From: Gramella sp. MAR_2010_147
GTDB taxonomy: Bacteria; Bacteroidota; Bacteroidia; Flavobacteriales; Flavobacteriaceae
Reading direction: 5' to 3'
Assembly (NCBI RefSeq): GCF_900105135.1
Contig: NZ_LT629741.1
Location: 2,480,001-2,544,000 of the forward strand
Length of the DNA stretch: 64,000 bases
The number at the start of each line of letters is the position of its first letter. Within the stretch, counting starts at the first letter, position 1. The notes below the pieces were generated by a model. It had not been told where the DNA came from, made no database searches, and saw only the letters and a list, made by a program, of their open reading frames with translations. Shown in pieces: positions 18,205 through 27,915 of the stretch. The position numbers and the translations under genes were made by a program.

Positions 18205-19107
18205 CTAAAAGTAGATTTCCTGAGCTAATCGATATGTGTTGGCGTGAGCTTCAATAATGAGTTTAATCTCCTTAGAATAGCCGCCTCCCATACTACATTC
18301 CACTGGGATATTAAGATCGTGACAGGTTTGTAGAACGAACCTGTCTCTTTCTTTACAACCACTGATAGAACAGGAAAGCCTACCAAGTTTATCAGTGTCT
18401 AAAATATCCACCCCGCACAGATAGAAAATAAAGTCTGGGCTCGTTTTTTCAATAAGATCTGGTAGTATAGATTTTAGCTTTTTAAGATATGCTTCGTCTT
18501 TGGAACCGTCTTCCAATTCTATATCCAGATCTGACTTTTCTTTTCGGAAAGGATAATTCCCTTTTCCATGCATCGAAAAAGTGAATACGGAATCATCATT
18601 TTGAAAGATCTCTGCTGTTCCGTTGCCCTGGTGAACATCCAGGTCTATGATAAGAATCTTATGTGCAAGCTCTTTTTTCTGAAGATATCTGGCTCCAATC
18701 GCCTGATCATTGAACAAACAAAAGGCTTCAGCCCTGTTAGAAAAAGCATGATGGGTTCCCCCGGCGATATTCATGGAAATTCCATTTTCCAAAGCATAAT
18801 CACAGGCTCTTATGGTTCCATCAGCGATAATTTGCTCCCTGTTCACCAATTCTTTTGAAAGAGGAAATCCGGAAACCCTGATTTCTTTTTTTGTTAAATT
18901 CAGGTTTTTCAGCCGCTGTACATAATCTGGATCATGAACTTTTAAAATATGGGATTCATCGGGAAATTCTGGCTCAAAAAAATTGTTCTCCTCACAAGTC
19001 CCTTCATGAAGCAATTGCTTGGGCAGCAAATCATACTTCTCCATTGGAAACCGGTGACCTTCGGGCAACGGATGCTTATATATAGGATGGAAGGCGATTT
19101 TGAGCAT
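18205..19107 (-). CDS. Histone deacetylase-like (class IV/AcuC-type) hydrolase
   Basis: 300 residues from ATG at 19107; a longer reading to 19140 adds a non-conserved leader and is less likely. Family signatures are AGGTHHAF (His-His charge relay), the zinc-binding IIDLDVHQGNGTAEIF (Asp and His), FSMHGKGNYPF and a late CSMGGGY. Bacterial members deacetylate proteins, polyamines or acetylated metabolites. The substrate is not evident from context. It stands alone. Confidence 0.9.
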   Translation of the reverse strand: MLKIAFHPIYKHPLPEGHRFPMEKYDLLPKQLLHEGTCEENNFFEPEFPDESHILKVHDPDYVQRLKNLNLTKKEIRVSGFPLSKELVNREQIIADGTIRACDYALENGISMNIAGGTHHAFSNRAEAFCLFNDQAIGARYLQKKELAHKILIIDLDVHQGNGTAEIFQNDDSVFTFSMHGKGNYPFRKEKSDLDIELEDGSKDEAYLKKLKSILPDLIEKTSPDFIFYLCGVDILDTDKLGRLSCSISGCKERDRFVLQTCHDLNIPVECSMGGGYSKEIKLIIEAHANTYRLAQEIYF

Positions 19108-19144
19108 GATTTGGAAATACCGATTTAAAATGAAGTCCAATAAC

Positions 19145-19222
19145 CGTCATCCTAAACTTGTTTTAGGATCTGTTGGAAGTTCATAGTATAAAAGAGAAGC
19201 TGAAACAAGTTCAGCTTGACGA
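19145..19222. repeat. Paired-unit palindromic intergenic repeat, copy 1
   Basis: Two inverted half-units of about 27 bases. The left begins CGTCAT and contains CCTAAACTTGTTTTAGG; the right contains AGCTGAAACAAGTTCAGCT and ends TTGACG. Each half can form its own hairpin, and the outer CGTCA/TGACG also pair. The stems of the two halves differ by paired (compensatory) changes. It lies between the deacetylase-like gene and metG, near the start of the former. Confidence 0.75.
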
Positions 19223-19297
19223 ACATAATTTAAAACAGATTTTAGTAATAAGATTTTTCAACATATTTTGACTGTGCTCCATATGATAAAAACTAAA

Positions 19298-21373
19298 TTA
19301 GTTTATTGTAGTACCACTTGTTACTCCGTCTTCATCAGGATTCACAAAAACCAGTTTTCCTTCAGCATTTTCGGTCATTAGGATCATGCCTTCGCTTTCT
19401 ACTCCGCGTAACTTTCTTGGAGCAAGATTCACTAAAACAGTCACTTTTTTGCCAATGATATCTTCGGCTTTAAAATGTTCAGCAATTCCAGAAACTACTG
19501 TTCTTTGGTCTAATCCGGTATCAACTTTTAAAACCATCAGTTTTTTGGTTTTAGGCATTTTTTCAGCTTCGATAATCGTTCCAACGCGAAGATCCATTTT
19601 TGTGAAATCTTCAAAAGTGGCGATCTCTTTCTGAGGTTCGGCTTTCTGATCTTCCATGGCGTTTGCAGTTTTAGTAGCTTCTAATTTTTCCAGTTGCTTT
19701 TCCATTTGTTCATCTTCGATCTTGCTGAAAAGCAATTCAGCCTTGCCAATTTGATGACCTGCCGGAAGAAGCGCTTCTTTGGTTCCTATAATATCCCAAT
19801 CTGGGGTGTTATCTGAATTTTCATCCACATGATTCAGCATTTTCTTAAGTTTTGCTGAGGTAAATGGTAAAAATGGTTCTGAGATAATTGATAGTGCTGA
19901 AGCGATCTGTAGTGCTACATACATAATGGTTTTTACTCTTTCTTCATCAGTTTTGATCAGTTTCCACGGCTCTTCATCAGCCAGGTACTTATTACCCATT
20001 CTGGCCAGGTTCATCAATTCTCCCTGTGCTTCTCTAAATCGATATCTCTCGATAGAACTTGCAATTACAGATGGATAGGCTTTTAGCTCAGCGATCGTTT
20101 TCTCGTCAACTTCTGAATAGGCTTCTGGTTCAGGAACAATTCCGTCATAATATTTATTGGTAAGCACTACCACCCGGTTAATAAAGTTTCCGAAGATAGC
20201 CACCAGTTCATTATTATTTCTAGCCTGAAAATCTTTCCAGGTAAAGTCATTATCTTTTGTTTCTGGAGCGTTGGCGGTTAAAACGTATCTCAAGACATCC
20301 TGCTGATCTGGAAAATCTTCCAGATATTCATGCAACCAAACCGCCCAGTTCTTAGAAGTAGATAGTTTCTTTCCTTCCAGATTTAAAAACTCATTGGCAG
20401 GAACATTTTCAGGAAGTATATAATCTCCATGTGCTTTTAACATAACCGGAAAAATAATACAGTGAAATACAATGTTATCCTTTCCAATAAAGTGAACCAA
20501 CTTAGTATTGTCATCTTTCCAGTACGGTTCCCAATCTTTTCCTTCACGCTCAGCCCATTCTTTGGTAGATGAAATATATCCAATAGGTGCATCAAACCAC
20601 ACATATAGAACTTTACCGTCACCACCTTCAACAGGAACCGGGATTCCCCAGTCCAGGTCACGGGTTACTGCACGTGCACGAAGGCCATCATCTATCCATG
20701 ATTTTACCTGACCGTAAACATTAGATTTCCAGTCGGCTTTATGACCTTTAAGGATCCATTCTTTTAAGAAATCTTCATATTGATCTAACGGAAGAAACCA
20801 GTGTCTTGTTTCCTTTAAAGTAGGAACAGCGCCTGTGATTGCCGATTTTGGATTGATAAGATCTGTTGCATTCAGCGAAGATCCACAGCTTTCACATTGA
20901 TCGCCGTAAGCTTCTTCATTTCCACATTTTGGGCAGGTTCCGGTGACAAATCTGTCAGCTAAGAATTGTCCTGCTTCTTCATCGTATAATTGCTCGGTAG
21001 TTTCTTCAATGAATTTTCCATCTTCATACATTTTTTTGAAAAATGACGAAGCTGTGTCATGATGCGTTTTTCCTGAAGTTCTGGAATAATTGTCAAAACT
21101 TACCCCAAATTCCTCAAAGGATTTTTTAATGATTCCATCGTATTTATCAACTACATCCTGTGGAGTCACCCCTTCTTTTTTTGCTTTGATGGTAATAGGC
21201 ACCCCATGCTCATCACTACCGCAAACAAAGGCAACATCGTGGCCCTGCATTCGCAAAAAACGGGAATAAATATCTGCCGGTACATAAACGCCGGCTAAAT
21301 GTCCAATATGAATAGGCCCGTTGGTATAAGGTAAGGCCGCTGTAATCGTAAATCTCTTAGGATTTTTGTTCAT
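19298..21373 (-). CDS. metG: Methionyl-tRNA synthetase with C-terminal tRNA-binding domain
   Basis: 691 residues. The HIGH motif is in [10 protein letters not shown] (20-28) and the KMSKS equivalent is KKLSTSKN. A double zinc knuckle, CPKCG ... CESCG, lies near residue 150. The last 110 residues ([18 protein letters not shown] onwards) are the EMAP/Trbp111 tRNA-binding dimerisation domain after a charged linker. It charges initiator and elongator tRNA-Met. Alone on its strand; divergent from the lipoprotein at 21497. Confidence 0.97.
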   Translation of the reverse strand: MNKNPKRFTITAALPYTNGPIHIGHLAGVYVPADIYSRFLRMQGHDVAFVCGSDEHGVPITIKAKKEGVTPQDVVDKYDGIIKKSFEEFGVSFDNYSRTSGKTHHDTASSFFKKMYEDGKFIEETTEQLYDEEAGQFLADRFVTGTCPKCGNEEAYGDQCESCGSSLNATDLINPKSAITGAVPTLKETRHWFLPLDQYEDFLKEWILKGHKADWKSNVYGQVKSWIDDGLRARAVTRDLDWGIPVPVEGGDGKVLYVWFDAPIGYISSTKEWAEREGKDWEPYWKDDNTKLVHFIGKDNIVFHCIIFPVMLKAHGDYILPENVPANEFLNLEGKKLSTSKNWAVWLHEYLEDFPDQQDVLRYVLTANAPETKDNDFTWKDFQARNNNELVAIFGNFINRVVVLTNKYYDGIVPEPEAYSEVDEKTIAELKAYPSVIASSIERYRFREAQGELMNLARMGNKYLADEEPWKLIKTDEERVKTIMYVALQIASALSIISEPFLPFTSAKLKKMLNHVDENSDNTPDWDIIGTKEALLPAGHQIGKAELLFSKIEDEQMEKQLEKLEATKTANAMEDQKAEPQKEIATFEDFTKMDLRVGTIIEAEKMPKTKKLMVLKVDTGLDQRTVVSGIAEHFKAEDIIGKKVTVLVNLAPRKLRGVESEGMILMTENAEGKLVFVNPDEDGVTSGTTIN

Positions 21374-21496
21374 TATTCTAATTCCTTTTTAAGAGGAGCA
21401 AAGTTACATAAAGGTGTTTGAATACGCGTTAAATTCTTGTAAAAGGCAAAAGCCATGAAGAATAACTTTCTAATTTTACCTAAAATCGAAACTAGA

Positions 21497-22078
21497 ATGC
21501 GTAAAATAGCAATGATCCTTGCAGTACTTGTAATAACTGCATGTAATAGTACAAAAAAGAGGACTTCAGGAAATACTTCAAAATTTACCGTAGAAAACCT
21601 GGGTGATTTGGCTGCTGAAGATATTAAAAGAAATTATCCTGATGCTAACGTGAAAGAAGGTGCCGATATGTTTGAAGAAGAGACTGAGGAAAGACCTTTT
21701 ACTATTTTATATCCCGGAACTACAGATGAACTTCATATAACCTGGCAGGATAAGGAAAGAACTAAAATTCATGATTTAAGATATGCTCAAAATGGCAGAT
21801 GGAAATCTGAAACTGGAGTAAACATAGGAACAACGTATGAAGATCTTAATAAAATGAACGGAAAGAAAATTTCTTTTTACGGTTTTGGCTGGGATTACAG
21901 TGGAGCAGTAGACTGGAATGGAGGAAAACTGGAAAAAAGCGGACTTAGAGTTTTTCTTAAACCGGGAAATGAGCTTTTAAATAAATTTTATGGTGATAAG
22001 ATTATAGAAGCAACGCCTGAAGAAATTGAAGCCCTGGACCTTAAAGTAGGTTCTATAATGATTAATTACGCTATCTAA
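21497..22078 (+). CDS. Hypothetical lipoprotein
   Basis: 193 residues from ATG 21497, which starts directly at a lipoprotein signal (MRKIAMILAVLVITACNS). An in-frame ATG at 21455 would add 14 residues ahead of the signal peptide and is less likely. The mature part has ADMFEEETEERPFTILYPGT and YEDLNKMNGKKISFYGFGWDYSG. No motif of known function. yraN follows after 11 bases on the same strand, so the two are probably cotranscribed. Confidence 0.75.
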   Translation: MRKIAMILAVLVITACNSTKKRTSGNTSKFTVENLGDLAAEDIKRNYPDANVKEGADMFEEETEERPFTILYPGTTDELHITWQDKERTKIHDLRYAQNGRWKSETGVNIGTTYEDLNKMNGKKISFYGFGWDYSGAVDWNGGKLEKSGLRVFLKPGNELLNKFYGDKIIEATPEEIEALDLKVGSIMINYAI

Positions 22079-22089
22079 AAACTTAATTC

Positions 22090-22449
22090 ATGGCAGAGCA
22101 TAACGAACTTGGGAAAAAAGGGGAAGAGCTTGCCGTGGAATATCTACGATTAAAGGAATACGAGATTCTTGAATTAAACTATCGTCATCAAAAGGCTGAG
22201 ATTGATATCATTGCCCAAAGAGGAAATACCCTTATCGCCGCGGAAGTAAAAACTCGTAGCACTCCGGAATTTGGAAATCCACAGGATTTTGTAAAGCGGA
22301 AGCAAATTCAGCAATTAGTAAAGGCGATGAATTTTTACGTGGAAGATCGAAATCTGGATGTTGAGGTAAGGTTTGATATTATAGCGATTATTAAGAACAA
22401 AACGGGTACCCGGATTGAGCATATTCAGGATGCATTTCTTTATTTCTGA
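22090..22449 (+). CDS. yraN: YraN family (UPF0102) endonuclease-like protein
   Basis: 119 residues. GKKGEELAVEYLRLKEYEIL, the restriction-endonuclease-like core AEIDIIAQRGNTLIAAEVKTR (Asp, Glu-x-Lys), and the final DAFLYF match UPF0102. The fold suggests nuclease activity, possibly in DNA processing, but the role is not settled. Its last 10 bases overlap the end of the convergent DUF6265-like gene. Confidence 0.92.
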   Translation: MAEHNELGKKGEELAVEYLRLKEYEILELNYRHQKAEIDIIAQRGNTLIAAEVKTRSTPEFGNPQDFVKRKQIQQLVKAMNFYVEDRNLDVEVRFDIIAIIKNKTGTRIEHIQDAFLYF

Positions 22450-22907
22450 TTTGCTTTACTAAATTCAAAAATTTCTTTTTTACGGTCATCTGAAATTTCC
22501 GCGATGAGTTTTTTATCTTCTGTACGGTAGCTTATTTTTTTAGGGAATTCATTTTCGGGATTTACCGCGGTAAAAGTGTTGTCAGAAATTGAGGTCAGCA
22601 AAAAATTAGTAGTTTCCTTATTAACACCGGTAACTTCATAAATCCACTTTTCTTCTTTTTTGATAATTCTTAGGTTTTCCCTGAAAACGGTCTCATTGTT
22701 CTTTTTTGTAACACCAGTGCCTTCATACAAATTAGAGGAAATCTTTTTCCAGTGTTCAGTAGTGGTTAATTTATGCATACCATTCGTCCTGATCCAGTCA
22801 CCAATTATCCAGTCAAAAGTTTCTGGATTTTGCCTAAAATCCATTTCTATAGTATTCGAGTCTAATGGAAAAACCATGAAGAGAATAAAGATTATATATA
22901 ATTTCAT
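22440..22907 (-). CDS. DUF6265-like exported protein
   Basis: 155 residues with a hydrophobic N-terminus (MKLYIIFILFMVFPL) that looks like a signal peptide. FDWIIGDWIRTNGMHKLTTTEHWKK is the opening signature of the DUF6265 family as I know it; the rest is a beta-rich lipocalin-like body. No function is known. It overlaps the 3' end of yraN tail-to-tail by 10 bases. Confidence 0.75.
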   Translation of the reverse strand: MKLYIIFILFMVFPLDSNTIEMDFRQNPETFDWIIGDWIRTNGMHKLTTTEHWKKISSNLYEGTGVTKKNNETVFRENLRIIKKEEKWIYEVTGVNKETTNFLLTSISDNTFTAVNPENEFPKKISYRTEDKKLIAEISDDRKKEIFEFSKANQK

Positions 22908-22934
22908 TATTAAATTTTAATAATCTGTTTAGGT

Positions 22935-22993
22935 GCGTCAGCCTGAGCTCGTTTCAGGCATGTAATCGATGCTGAATCAAGTTCAACATGACA
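22935..22993. repeat. Paired-unit palindromic intergenic repeat, copy 2
   Basis: Same family as 19145-19222. The left half starts GCGTCA and contains GCCTGAGCTCGTTTCAGGC; the right half contains ATGCTGAATCAAGTTCAACAT, then GACAT. Both halves form hairpins, the second with one G-U pair. The halves are only about 9 bases apart, closer than in copy 1. It lies between two reverse-strand genes. Confidence 0.72.
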
Positions 22994-23047
22994 TTTTTAT
23001 TTATTCAGAGTATGATTAAAATTAGTGAATTAAAGCTAATAAAATAA

Positions 23048-23077
23048 AAAAGGCCGGTCACAGACCAGCCTTTCTTT
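23048..23077 (-). terminator. Terminator of the M13 peptidase gene
   Basis: Stem AAAGGCCGGTC/GACCAGCCTTT with one mismatch and loop ACA; on the reverse strand it is followed by a T-run. It is 18 bases after the stop. Confidence 0.85.
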
Positions 23078-23094
23078 AAAATATATTCGAAGAA

Positions 23095-25176
23095 TTACCA
23101 GATTCTAACCCTGTCTTCTGGTTTTACATACATCGCATCGCCTTCTTCAATCGCAAATGCATCATACCATGCATCAATATTCTGAAGTGGCACATAAGCT
23201 CTGTACATTCCAGGAGAATGAGAATCGGTCTTTATTCTATTTCTCAAAGCCTCTTCGCGCATTTTAGTACGCCATACGGTAGCCCATGAAAGGAAGAAAC
23301 GTTGCTCCGGAGAAAATCCATCAATTTTTCCAGGATCTCCATTTTCTTCAAGATGAAGTTTTAGTCCGTCGTAAGCAGCATTCACACCACCAAGATCACC
23401 AATGTTCTCACCAAGCGTAAATTTACCGTTAATATAAACACTATCCATTACTTCAATAGCGCTGTATTGTTCAGCAAGATCATTTCCAAGACCTTCAAAC
23501 TGCTCAAGATCTTTATCAGTCCACCAGTTGTTCAGGTTTCCTTCGGCATCAAAACGAGCACCACTGTCATCAAACCCATGAGAGATTTCATGACCAATTA
23601 CAGCTCCAATTCCACCATAATTTACGGCCGCGTCAGCTTTATAATCATAGAATGGGGGTTGAAGAATAGCAGCAGGAAAAACAATTTCATTATAACGTGG
23701 ATTGTAATATGCATTTACGGTTTGTGGTGACATAAACCACTCGCTTTTATCTACCGGCTGTCCAAGATCTGCCATATTTTCGGCAACTCTCCATTTTTGA
23801 GCATTTAGCATATTCTGGAAATAAGAGCCGCCATCTGCAGGACTTATGATCTCCAGTTTGCTGTAATCTTTCCATTCATCTGGATAGCCAATCTTAACAT
23901 TGAAAGTACTTAGTTTTTCCAGAGCTTTCTTTTTCGTGTCCTCGCTCATCCAGCTAAGATTGTTGATTCTGGTTTCGTAAGCTTTAATAATATTTGCTAC
24001 CATCTCCTTAGCTGTTTCTTTAGCCTGAGGAGGGAAATGCTTTTCAACATATAATTTACCAAGGGCTTCACCTAGAACTCCATTTACTCTACCAAGGGCT
24101 CTTTCATCTCTAGGTCTTTGTTCTTTAGCGCCGCCTAATGTTTTGCTGTAGAATTCCCACGACTCGCGCTCAAGATCTGTAGTTAAAGAAGGTGCAGCGC
24201 TATTGAAAAGATCCCACTTTAAATAAGTTTTCCATTCTTCAACTGAATTTGCAGCAAGAATTCCCTGAAGCGCTTTCATGTACTTTGGTTGAGATACAAT
24301 TATTGTATCAAGCTCTTTAGCCCCAATACCTTCAAAATAGGCATTCCACTGCATTGCTGGAACTGTTTTCTGAAGCTCGGCAATAGTCATTGGATTATAG
24401 GTTTTTCTTGCATCACGACGCTCTACTTTATCTAAACGGGGTTCTGCCAGTTTGGTTTCAAAAGCAAGAATGGTTTCAGCAGCTTTAGAAGCTTCTTCTT
24501 CAGAATAATCTATATACTGTAGCATGTCTGTGATATAGGCCTTGTACTTTTCTCTTTTATCTTTAGAGTCTGAATCCTGGGTTAGATAATAATCCCTTTC
24601 AGGCAAACCTAAACCAGATGGATTAAGATAGGCAGCGTTCATATCTGAATTCTTACTATCGGCGCCAACACCAAATGAAAAGAAACCAGCACTTCCATAC
24701 TCACTCATTTCAATCAGAAAATCCTGAAGATCTTCTTTAGATTGAATAGCATCGATTTTTGCCAAATATGGCTTTACGGGCTCAATACCCTGCTCATTTC
24801 TGCTTACAGTATCCATGATGCTTTTGTACAGAAAAACAGCTTTGCCGGGATCTGTAGTTCCATCCAGGCTATCGCTTTCTGCTTGATTTTTAAGCAGCGC
24901 CAATGCGTCCTCATCGGTTCTTTGGCGTAATTCATCAAAACTTCCCCAACGGGTACGATCATCTGGAATTTCTGTGCTATCCAGCCAGGTTCCATTCACA
25001 TAACGAAAGAAATCTTCTTTTGGAGTTGTAGTAGTATCCATATAGGCAAGATTAATGCCATGGATCTCATCATCTTTTTCCTCTGCTTTTTTATCGTCAT
25101 CATTGCAAGCCGTAAATAATCCGGCTCCTACTAATGACAAAAGCAGAAATCTGTTTATTTTTTTCATTGTTTTCAT
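23095..25176 (-). CDS. M13 family (neprilysin/PepO-like) metallopeptidase lipoprotein
   Basis: 693 residues, a full-length M13 enzyme. The lipobox is LFTAC, followed by an Asp/Glu/Lys-rich linker. The zinc site is HEISH (His529, Glu530, His533) in GHEISHGFDDSGARFD, the third ligand is in GENIGDLGG, and NAYYNP earlier is the conserved substrate-binding motif. The C-terminal VRIW end is typical. It cleaves oligopeptides outside the cytoplasm. A second in-frame ATG at 25167 could be the start. Confidence 0.95.
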   Translation of the reverse strand: MKTMKKINRFLLLSLVGAGLFTACNDDDKKAEEKDDEIHGINLAYMDTTTTPKEDFFRYVNGTWLDSTEIPDDRTRWGSFDELRQRTDEDALALLKNQAESDSLDGTTDPGKAVFLYKSIMDTVSRNEQGIEPVKPYLAKIDAIQSKEDLQDFLIEMSEYGSAGFFSFGVGADSKNSDMNAAYLNPSGLGLPERDYYLTQDSDSKDKREKYKAYITDMLQYIDYSEEEASKAAETILAFETKLAEPRLDKVERRDARKTYNPMTIAELQKTVPAMQWNAYFEGIGAKELDTIIVSQPKYMKALQGILAANSVEEWKTYLKWDLFNSAAPSLTTDLERESWEFYSKTLGGAKEQRPRDERALGRVNGVLGEALGKLYVEKHFPPQAKETAKEMVANIIKAYETRINNLSWMSEDTKKKALEKLSTFNVKIGYPDEWKDYSKLEIISPADGGSYFQNMLNAQKWRVAENMADLGQPVDKSEWFMSPQTVNAYYNPRYNEIVFPAAILQPPFYDYKADAAVNYGGIGAVIGHEISHGFDDSGARFDAEGNLNNWWTDKDLEQFEGLGNDLAEQYSAIEVMDSVYINGKFTLGENIGDLGGVNAAYDGLKLHLEENGDPGKIDGFSPEQRFFLSWATVWRTKMREEALRNRIKTDSHSPGMYRAYVPLQNIDAWYDAFAIEEGDAMYVKPEDRVRIW

Positions 25177-25333
25177 TGATAATTATGAATATGCAGGCTA
25201 AAATAAAAAATCCACTAAAGAAATAAAGAATTTATTATCAGATTATTAATTTTAGTTCCTGGTGATCTGAAAAATTAAGAATAGCTCATATTGTGAAGTA
25301 AAAAAATATTTCTCGAAAGCTGGCAGGTTGAAA

Positions 25334-25864
25334 TCAATTCTTCTTTAGTTTGGAGATCAGCTTATTGTCAAATTCTTTTTTCATGGCTGTGATTTCATCT
25401 ACATTTTCATTAGGAATCGCGATAGAAAGTACATAATGATGAATTTTCCATATTCCATCCTCTTTCATCAATACCCCCGAACCGCGACAAATACCCATTT
25501 GTGTATCCAGGAGCTCATCAAACCAGGCCACCATGATGTTCTCGTGAACATACACATTTCTTTCAAGGCTGGAAAAACTCCAGGCTTTTCCGGAATCAAA
25601 ATAAGGTTTTGAGAATTTTTTGAACTTAGGTAAGGTCCAGTTCTCTGTAGCATCGGTGCCAATAAATACAGCATCCTTGGTCATTAAATCAAAGTAGTTT
25701 TCAAAATTAGCCGCCGCTGCTGCCTTATGCCAATTGCCAATTGTTTTATTGATCTGCCTTTTCACGGCATTAATATTCTCTTCGGTATTCTTAACCTGTG
25801 AGTTTACACTATTTACTGAAAAGAATAATGCCAGTATTAAAGTAATAAGAATTGATTTTTTCAT
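25334..25864 (-). CDS. Secreted SnoaL/NTF2-like (DUF4440-type) protein
   Basis: 176 residues with a signal peptide ending near SVNSQ. WHKAAAAANFENYFDLMTKDAVFIGTDATENW and the later GRSGVLMKEDGIWKIHHYVLS-type strand (GICRGSGVLMKED) are typical of NTF2-like domains. The fold binds small ligands; no catalytic assignment is possible. It follows the coiled-coil lipoprotein on the same strand after 18 bases, likely one unit. Confidence 0.82.
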   Translation of the reverse strand: MKKSILITLILALFFSVNSVNSQVKNTEENINAVKRQINKTIGNWHKAAAAANFENYFDLMTKDAVFIGTDATENWTLPKFKKFSKPYFDSGKAWSFSSLERNVYVHENIMVAWFDELLDTQMGICRGSGVLMKEDGIWKIHHYVLSIAIPNENVDEITAMKKEFDNKLISKLKKN

Positions 25865-25882
25865 GATCTAAGTTTTTCAGTA

Positions 25883-26455
25883 TTAACTTTCGAGGGTATC
25901 TAAATCTGCTGAAATTGAGTCTTGCTCTCTTTCTAATTGCTCAAATTCATCCAGTTCCTTTTCAAAGTCTTCCAGTGATTTTAAGAAAATCTCGTTCATC
26001 TGGAGTTTTAGATTATTGAATTCCAGATGAAGTTCCTGTGTAGTTTGAGCAATATCTTCAGCATCTGGCTCCTGCTTGCCTGAATATTGTTTTAAAAGTT
26101 GTGCCTTGGTATTAACAACATTCAGCCTGGATTCAACGGCTACCGACTTCAAACTATCGGGCAATGAACTTTTTAAAGATTCCATTATTTGTGCAATAGC
26201 AGGGGCGCTATTCATGACCTCTTTTACAGTTGAATTTTCAAGTCGGTTTATTTCATTCTGGGCCGTAATATATTCAACCCAGTTAAGTGCAAACTTTTTT
26301 GCTTCGGGTTCCAGTGTAAATTGGGATTCTGCAATTTCTAATTTTTTCTGAAATGCCGTAGTGTCCAGTTTATTTTCACCGGCGTTTTCGGCATCCTGCT
26401 CGCCTTTGCAGGAAATTAAAGCCAGAATGGATATAAAGCAGATGAGTTTTTTCAT
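25883..26455 (-). CDS. Coiled-coil hypothetical lipoprotein
   Basis: 190 residues from ATG at 26455, which begins the signal MKKLICFISILALISC; an in-frame ATG five codons earlier is less likely. After the lipobox the protein is almost entirely charged and helical, with coiled-coil character in the last 60 residues (FEKELDEFEQLEREQDSIS). No known family. Probably a lipid-anchored periplasmic protein cotranscribed with the NTF2-like gene. Confidence 0.7.
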   Translation of the reverse strand: MKKLICFISILALISCKGEQDAENAGENKLDTTAFQKKLEIAESQFTLEPEAKKFALNWVEYITAQNEINRLENSTVKEVMNSAPAIAQIMESLKSSLPDSLKSVAVESRLNVVNTKAQLLKQYSGKQEPDAEDIAQTTQELHLEFNNLKLQMNEIFLKSLEDFEKELDEFEQLEREQDSISADLDTLES

Positions 26456-26587
26456 AAAAAAAGAATTCAAAGTACTACAAAGTTATTCATTATTCGCCGA
26501 TATACATTTATTAAAATATCATTGAAAGATTCATAATAAAGAACGTCAAGAAAATACTAAGATTAGGATTTCCTCTGTTTAAATAAA

Positions 26588-26595
26588 TATATTTG
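26588..26595 (+). promoter_or_regulatory. -7 element before the threonine-dehydrogenase-like gene
   Basis: TATATTTG matches TAnnTTTG and lies 15 bases before the ATG at 26611. No TTG at the ideal distance. Confidence 0.5.
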
Positions 26596-26610
26596 CAAAA
26601 AATATAATTT

Positions 26611-27570
26611 ATGGCCGAAAGGATATTGATTATTGGTGCCTGCGGACAAATTGGTACTGAGCTTACGCTGAAGTTAAGAGAAATTCATGGGAACGACCAG
26701 GTGGTCGCCAGTGATATAAGGGAGGGAGCAGAAGAATTGATGGAATCGGGCCCATTTGAACTTTTGAATGCCACAGATGATGCACATATTAGGCAGGTAA
26801 TTAAAGATTATGATGTAAAGGAGGTTTACCTTATGGCAGCCATGCTTAGCGCCACTGCTGAAAAAGCTCCAATGAAAGCCTGGGATTTGAACATGGATTC
26901 TTTATTTCATATTCTAAATATAGCAAAAGAAGGAACCATAAAGAAAGTATTCTGGCCTTCAAGTATAGCGGTATTTGGTCCCACAACACCAAAAGTTGAT
27001 ACTCCTCAAACAACGGTGATGGAGCCAACTACGGTTTATGGGATTAGCAAACAAACCGGGGAGCGCTGGTGCGAATATTACCACCGTAAATTTGGTGTGG
27101 ATGTTAGAAGTATAAGATACCCTGGAATTATAAGTTATAAAACTTTGCCTGGTGGAGGAACTACAGATTATGCCATTGAGATCTTTCATGAAGCTTTGAA
27201 AAACTCGACGTATACCAGCTTTCTGGCAGAAGATGTCGCATTACCAATGATGTATATGGACGATGCTATAAAAGCAACCGTTGACGTCATGCAGGCTCCT
27301 TCAGAAAAAATTAAAGTGAGATCTTCTTATAATCTTGCGGCTATGAGCTTTACTCCGGAAGTCCTGGCTAATGAGATAAAAAAGCATATCAAAGATTTTA
27401 AGATCTCTTACGATCCAGATTTCAGACAGAGTATTGCTGAATCCTGGCCATCTAGTATAGACGATACTACTGCAAGAGATGATTGGGGTTGGGAACATGA
27501 GTTTGATCTTGATAAACTTACCACAACCATGCTGGAAGGAGTAGGGAAGACCCTGAAAGCACAAGACTAA
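26611..27570 (+). CDS. NAD-dependent epimerase, probable SDR-type L-threonine 3-dehydrogenase
   Basis: 319 residues. The NAD motif is GACGQIGTE (9-17). The SDR catalytic pair is Tyr143 and Lys147 in VYGISKQTGERW, with Ser in FWPSSIAVFGP. IRYPGIISYKTLPGGGTTDYA is characteristic of the short-chain (GalE-like) L-threonine 3-dehydrogenases known in flavobacteria. These oxidise threonine to 2-amino-3-ketobutyrate. The usual partner kbl is not in the window, so the assignment rests on sequence alone. Confidence 0.85.
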   Translation: MAERILIIGACGQIGTELTLKLREIHGNDQVVASDIREGAEELMESGPFELLNATDDAHIRQVIKDYDVKEVYLMAAMLSATAEKAPMKAWDLNMDSLFHILNIAKEGTIKKVFWPSSIAVFGPTTPKVDTPQTTVMEPTTVYGISKQTGERWCEYYHRKFGVDVRSIRYPGIISYKTLPGGGTTDYAIEIFHEALKNSTYTSFLAEDVALPMMYMDDAIKATVDVMQAPSEKIKVRSSYNLAAMSFTPEVLANEIKKHIKDFKISYDPDFRQSIAESWPSSIDDTTARDDWGWEHEFDLDKLTTTMLEGVGKTLKAQD

Positions 27571-27577
27571 AAATAAG

Positions 27578-27601
27578 AAAAGCCGCTGAAAAGCGGCTTT
27601 T
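27578..27601. terminator. Bidirectional terminator between TDH-like gene and csp
   Basis: Perfect 10-bp stem AAAAGCCGCT/AGCGGCTTTT with a GAAA tetraloop. It serves both convergent genes. Confidence 0.93.
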
Positions 27602-27628
27602 ACATTTTGGTAATCAGAAAAAAATATA

Positions 27629-27823
27629 TTATTCGATCACGCGTACTTCTGTAGCGTTCACTCCCTTTTTTCCTTCTGTTTCTTCGTACTCAACTCTATC
27701 CCCTTCCTGGAGAGTTTCACCGTTTAAACCGGTGATGTGTACAAAAATGTCTCTTTTGGTGTCGTCGTTGGTAATGAATCCATAACCTTTAGATTCATTG
27801 AAAAATTTTACTGTGCCTTGCAT
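27629..27823 (-). CDS. Cold-shock domain protein (CspA family)
   Basis: 64 residues. RNP1 is KGYGFI and RNP2 is DIFVH, in a complete five-strand cold-shock domain beginning MQGTVKFFNESKG. It binds single-stranded RNA/DNA as a chaperone. A -7 element (TATGTTTG, reverse strand, 27847-27854) lies 24 bases upstream, so the leader is short, unlike the long cold-responsive leader of E. coli cspA. It may therefore be constitutive. Confidence 0.95.
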   Translation of the reverse strand: MQGTVKFFNESKGYGFITNDDTKRDIFVHITGLNGETLQEGDRVEYEETEGKKGVNATEVRVIE

Positions 27824-27846
27824 AAAAAATAATAATTAATAAAGCA

Positions 27847-27854
27847 CAAACATA
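27847..27854 (-). promoter_or_regulatory. -7 element of the cold-shock gene
   Basis: Reverse-strand TATGTTTG fits TAnnTTTG, 24 bases before the ATG. The -33 TTG is not evident. Confidence 0.5.
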
Positions 27855-27915
27855 ATAGATAAAATTTTAGAATTGATTGAAAATCAGAATTTTTTATGAT
27901 TTTTTTTGTTGAGGT

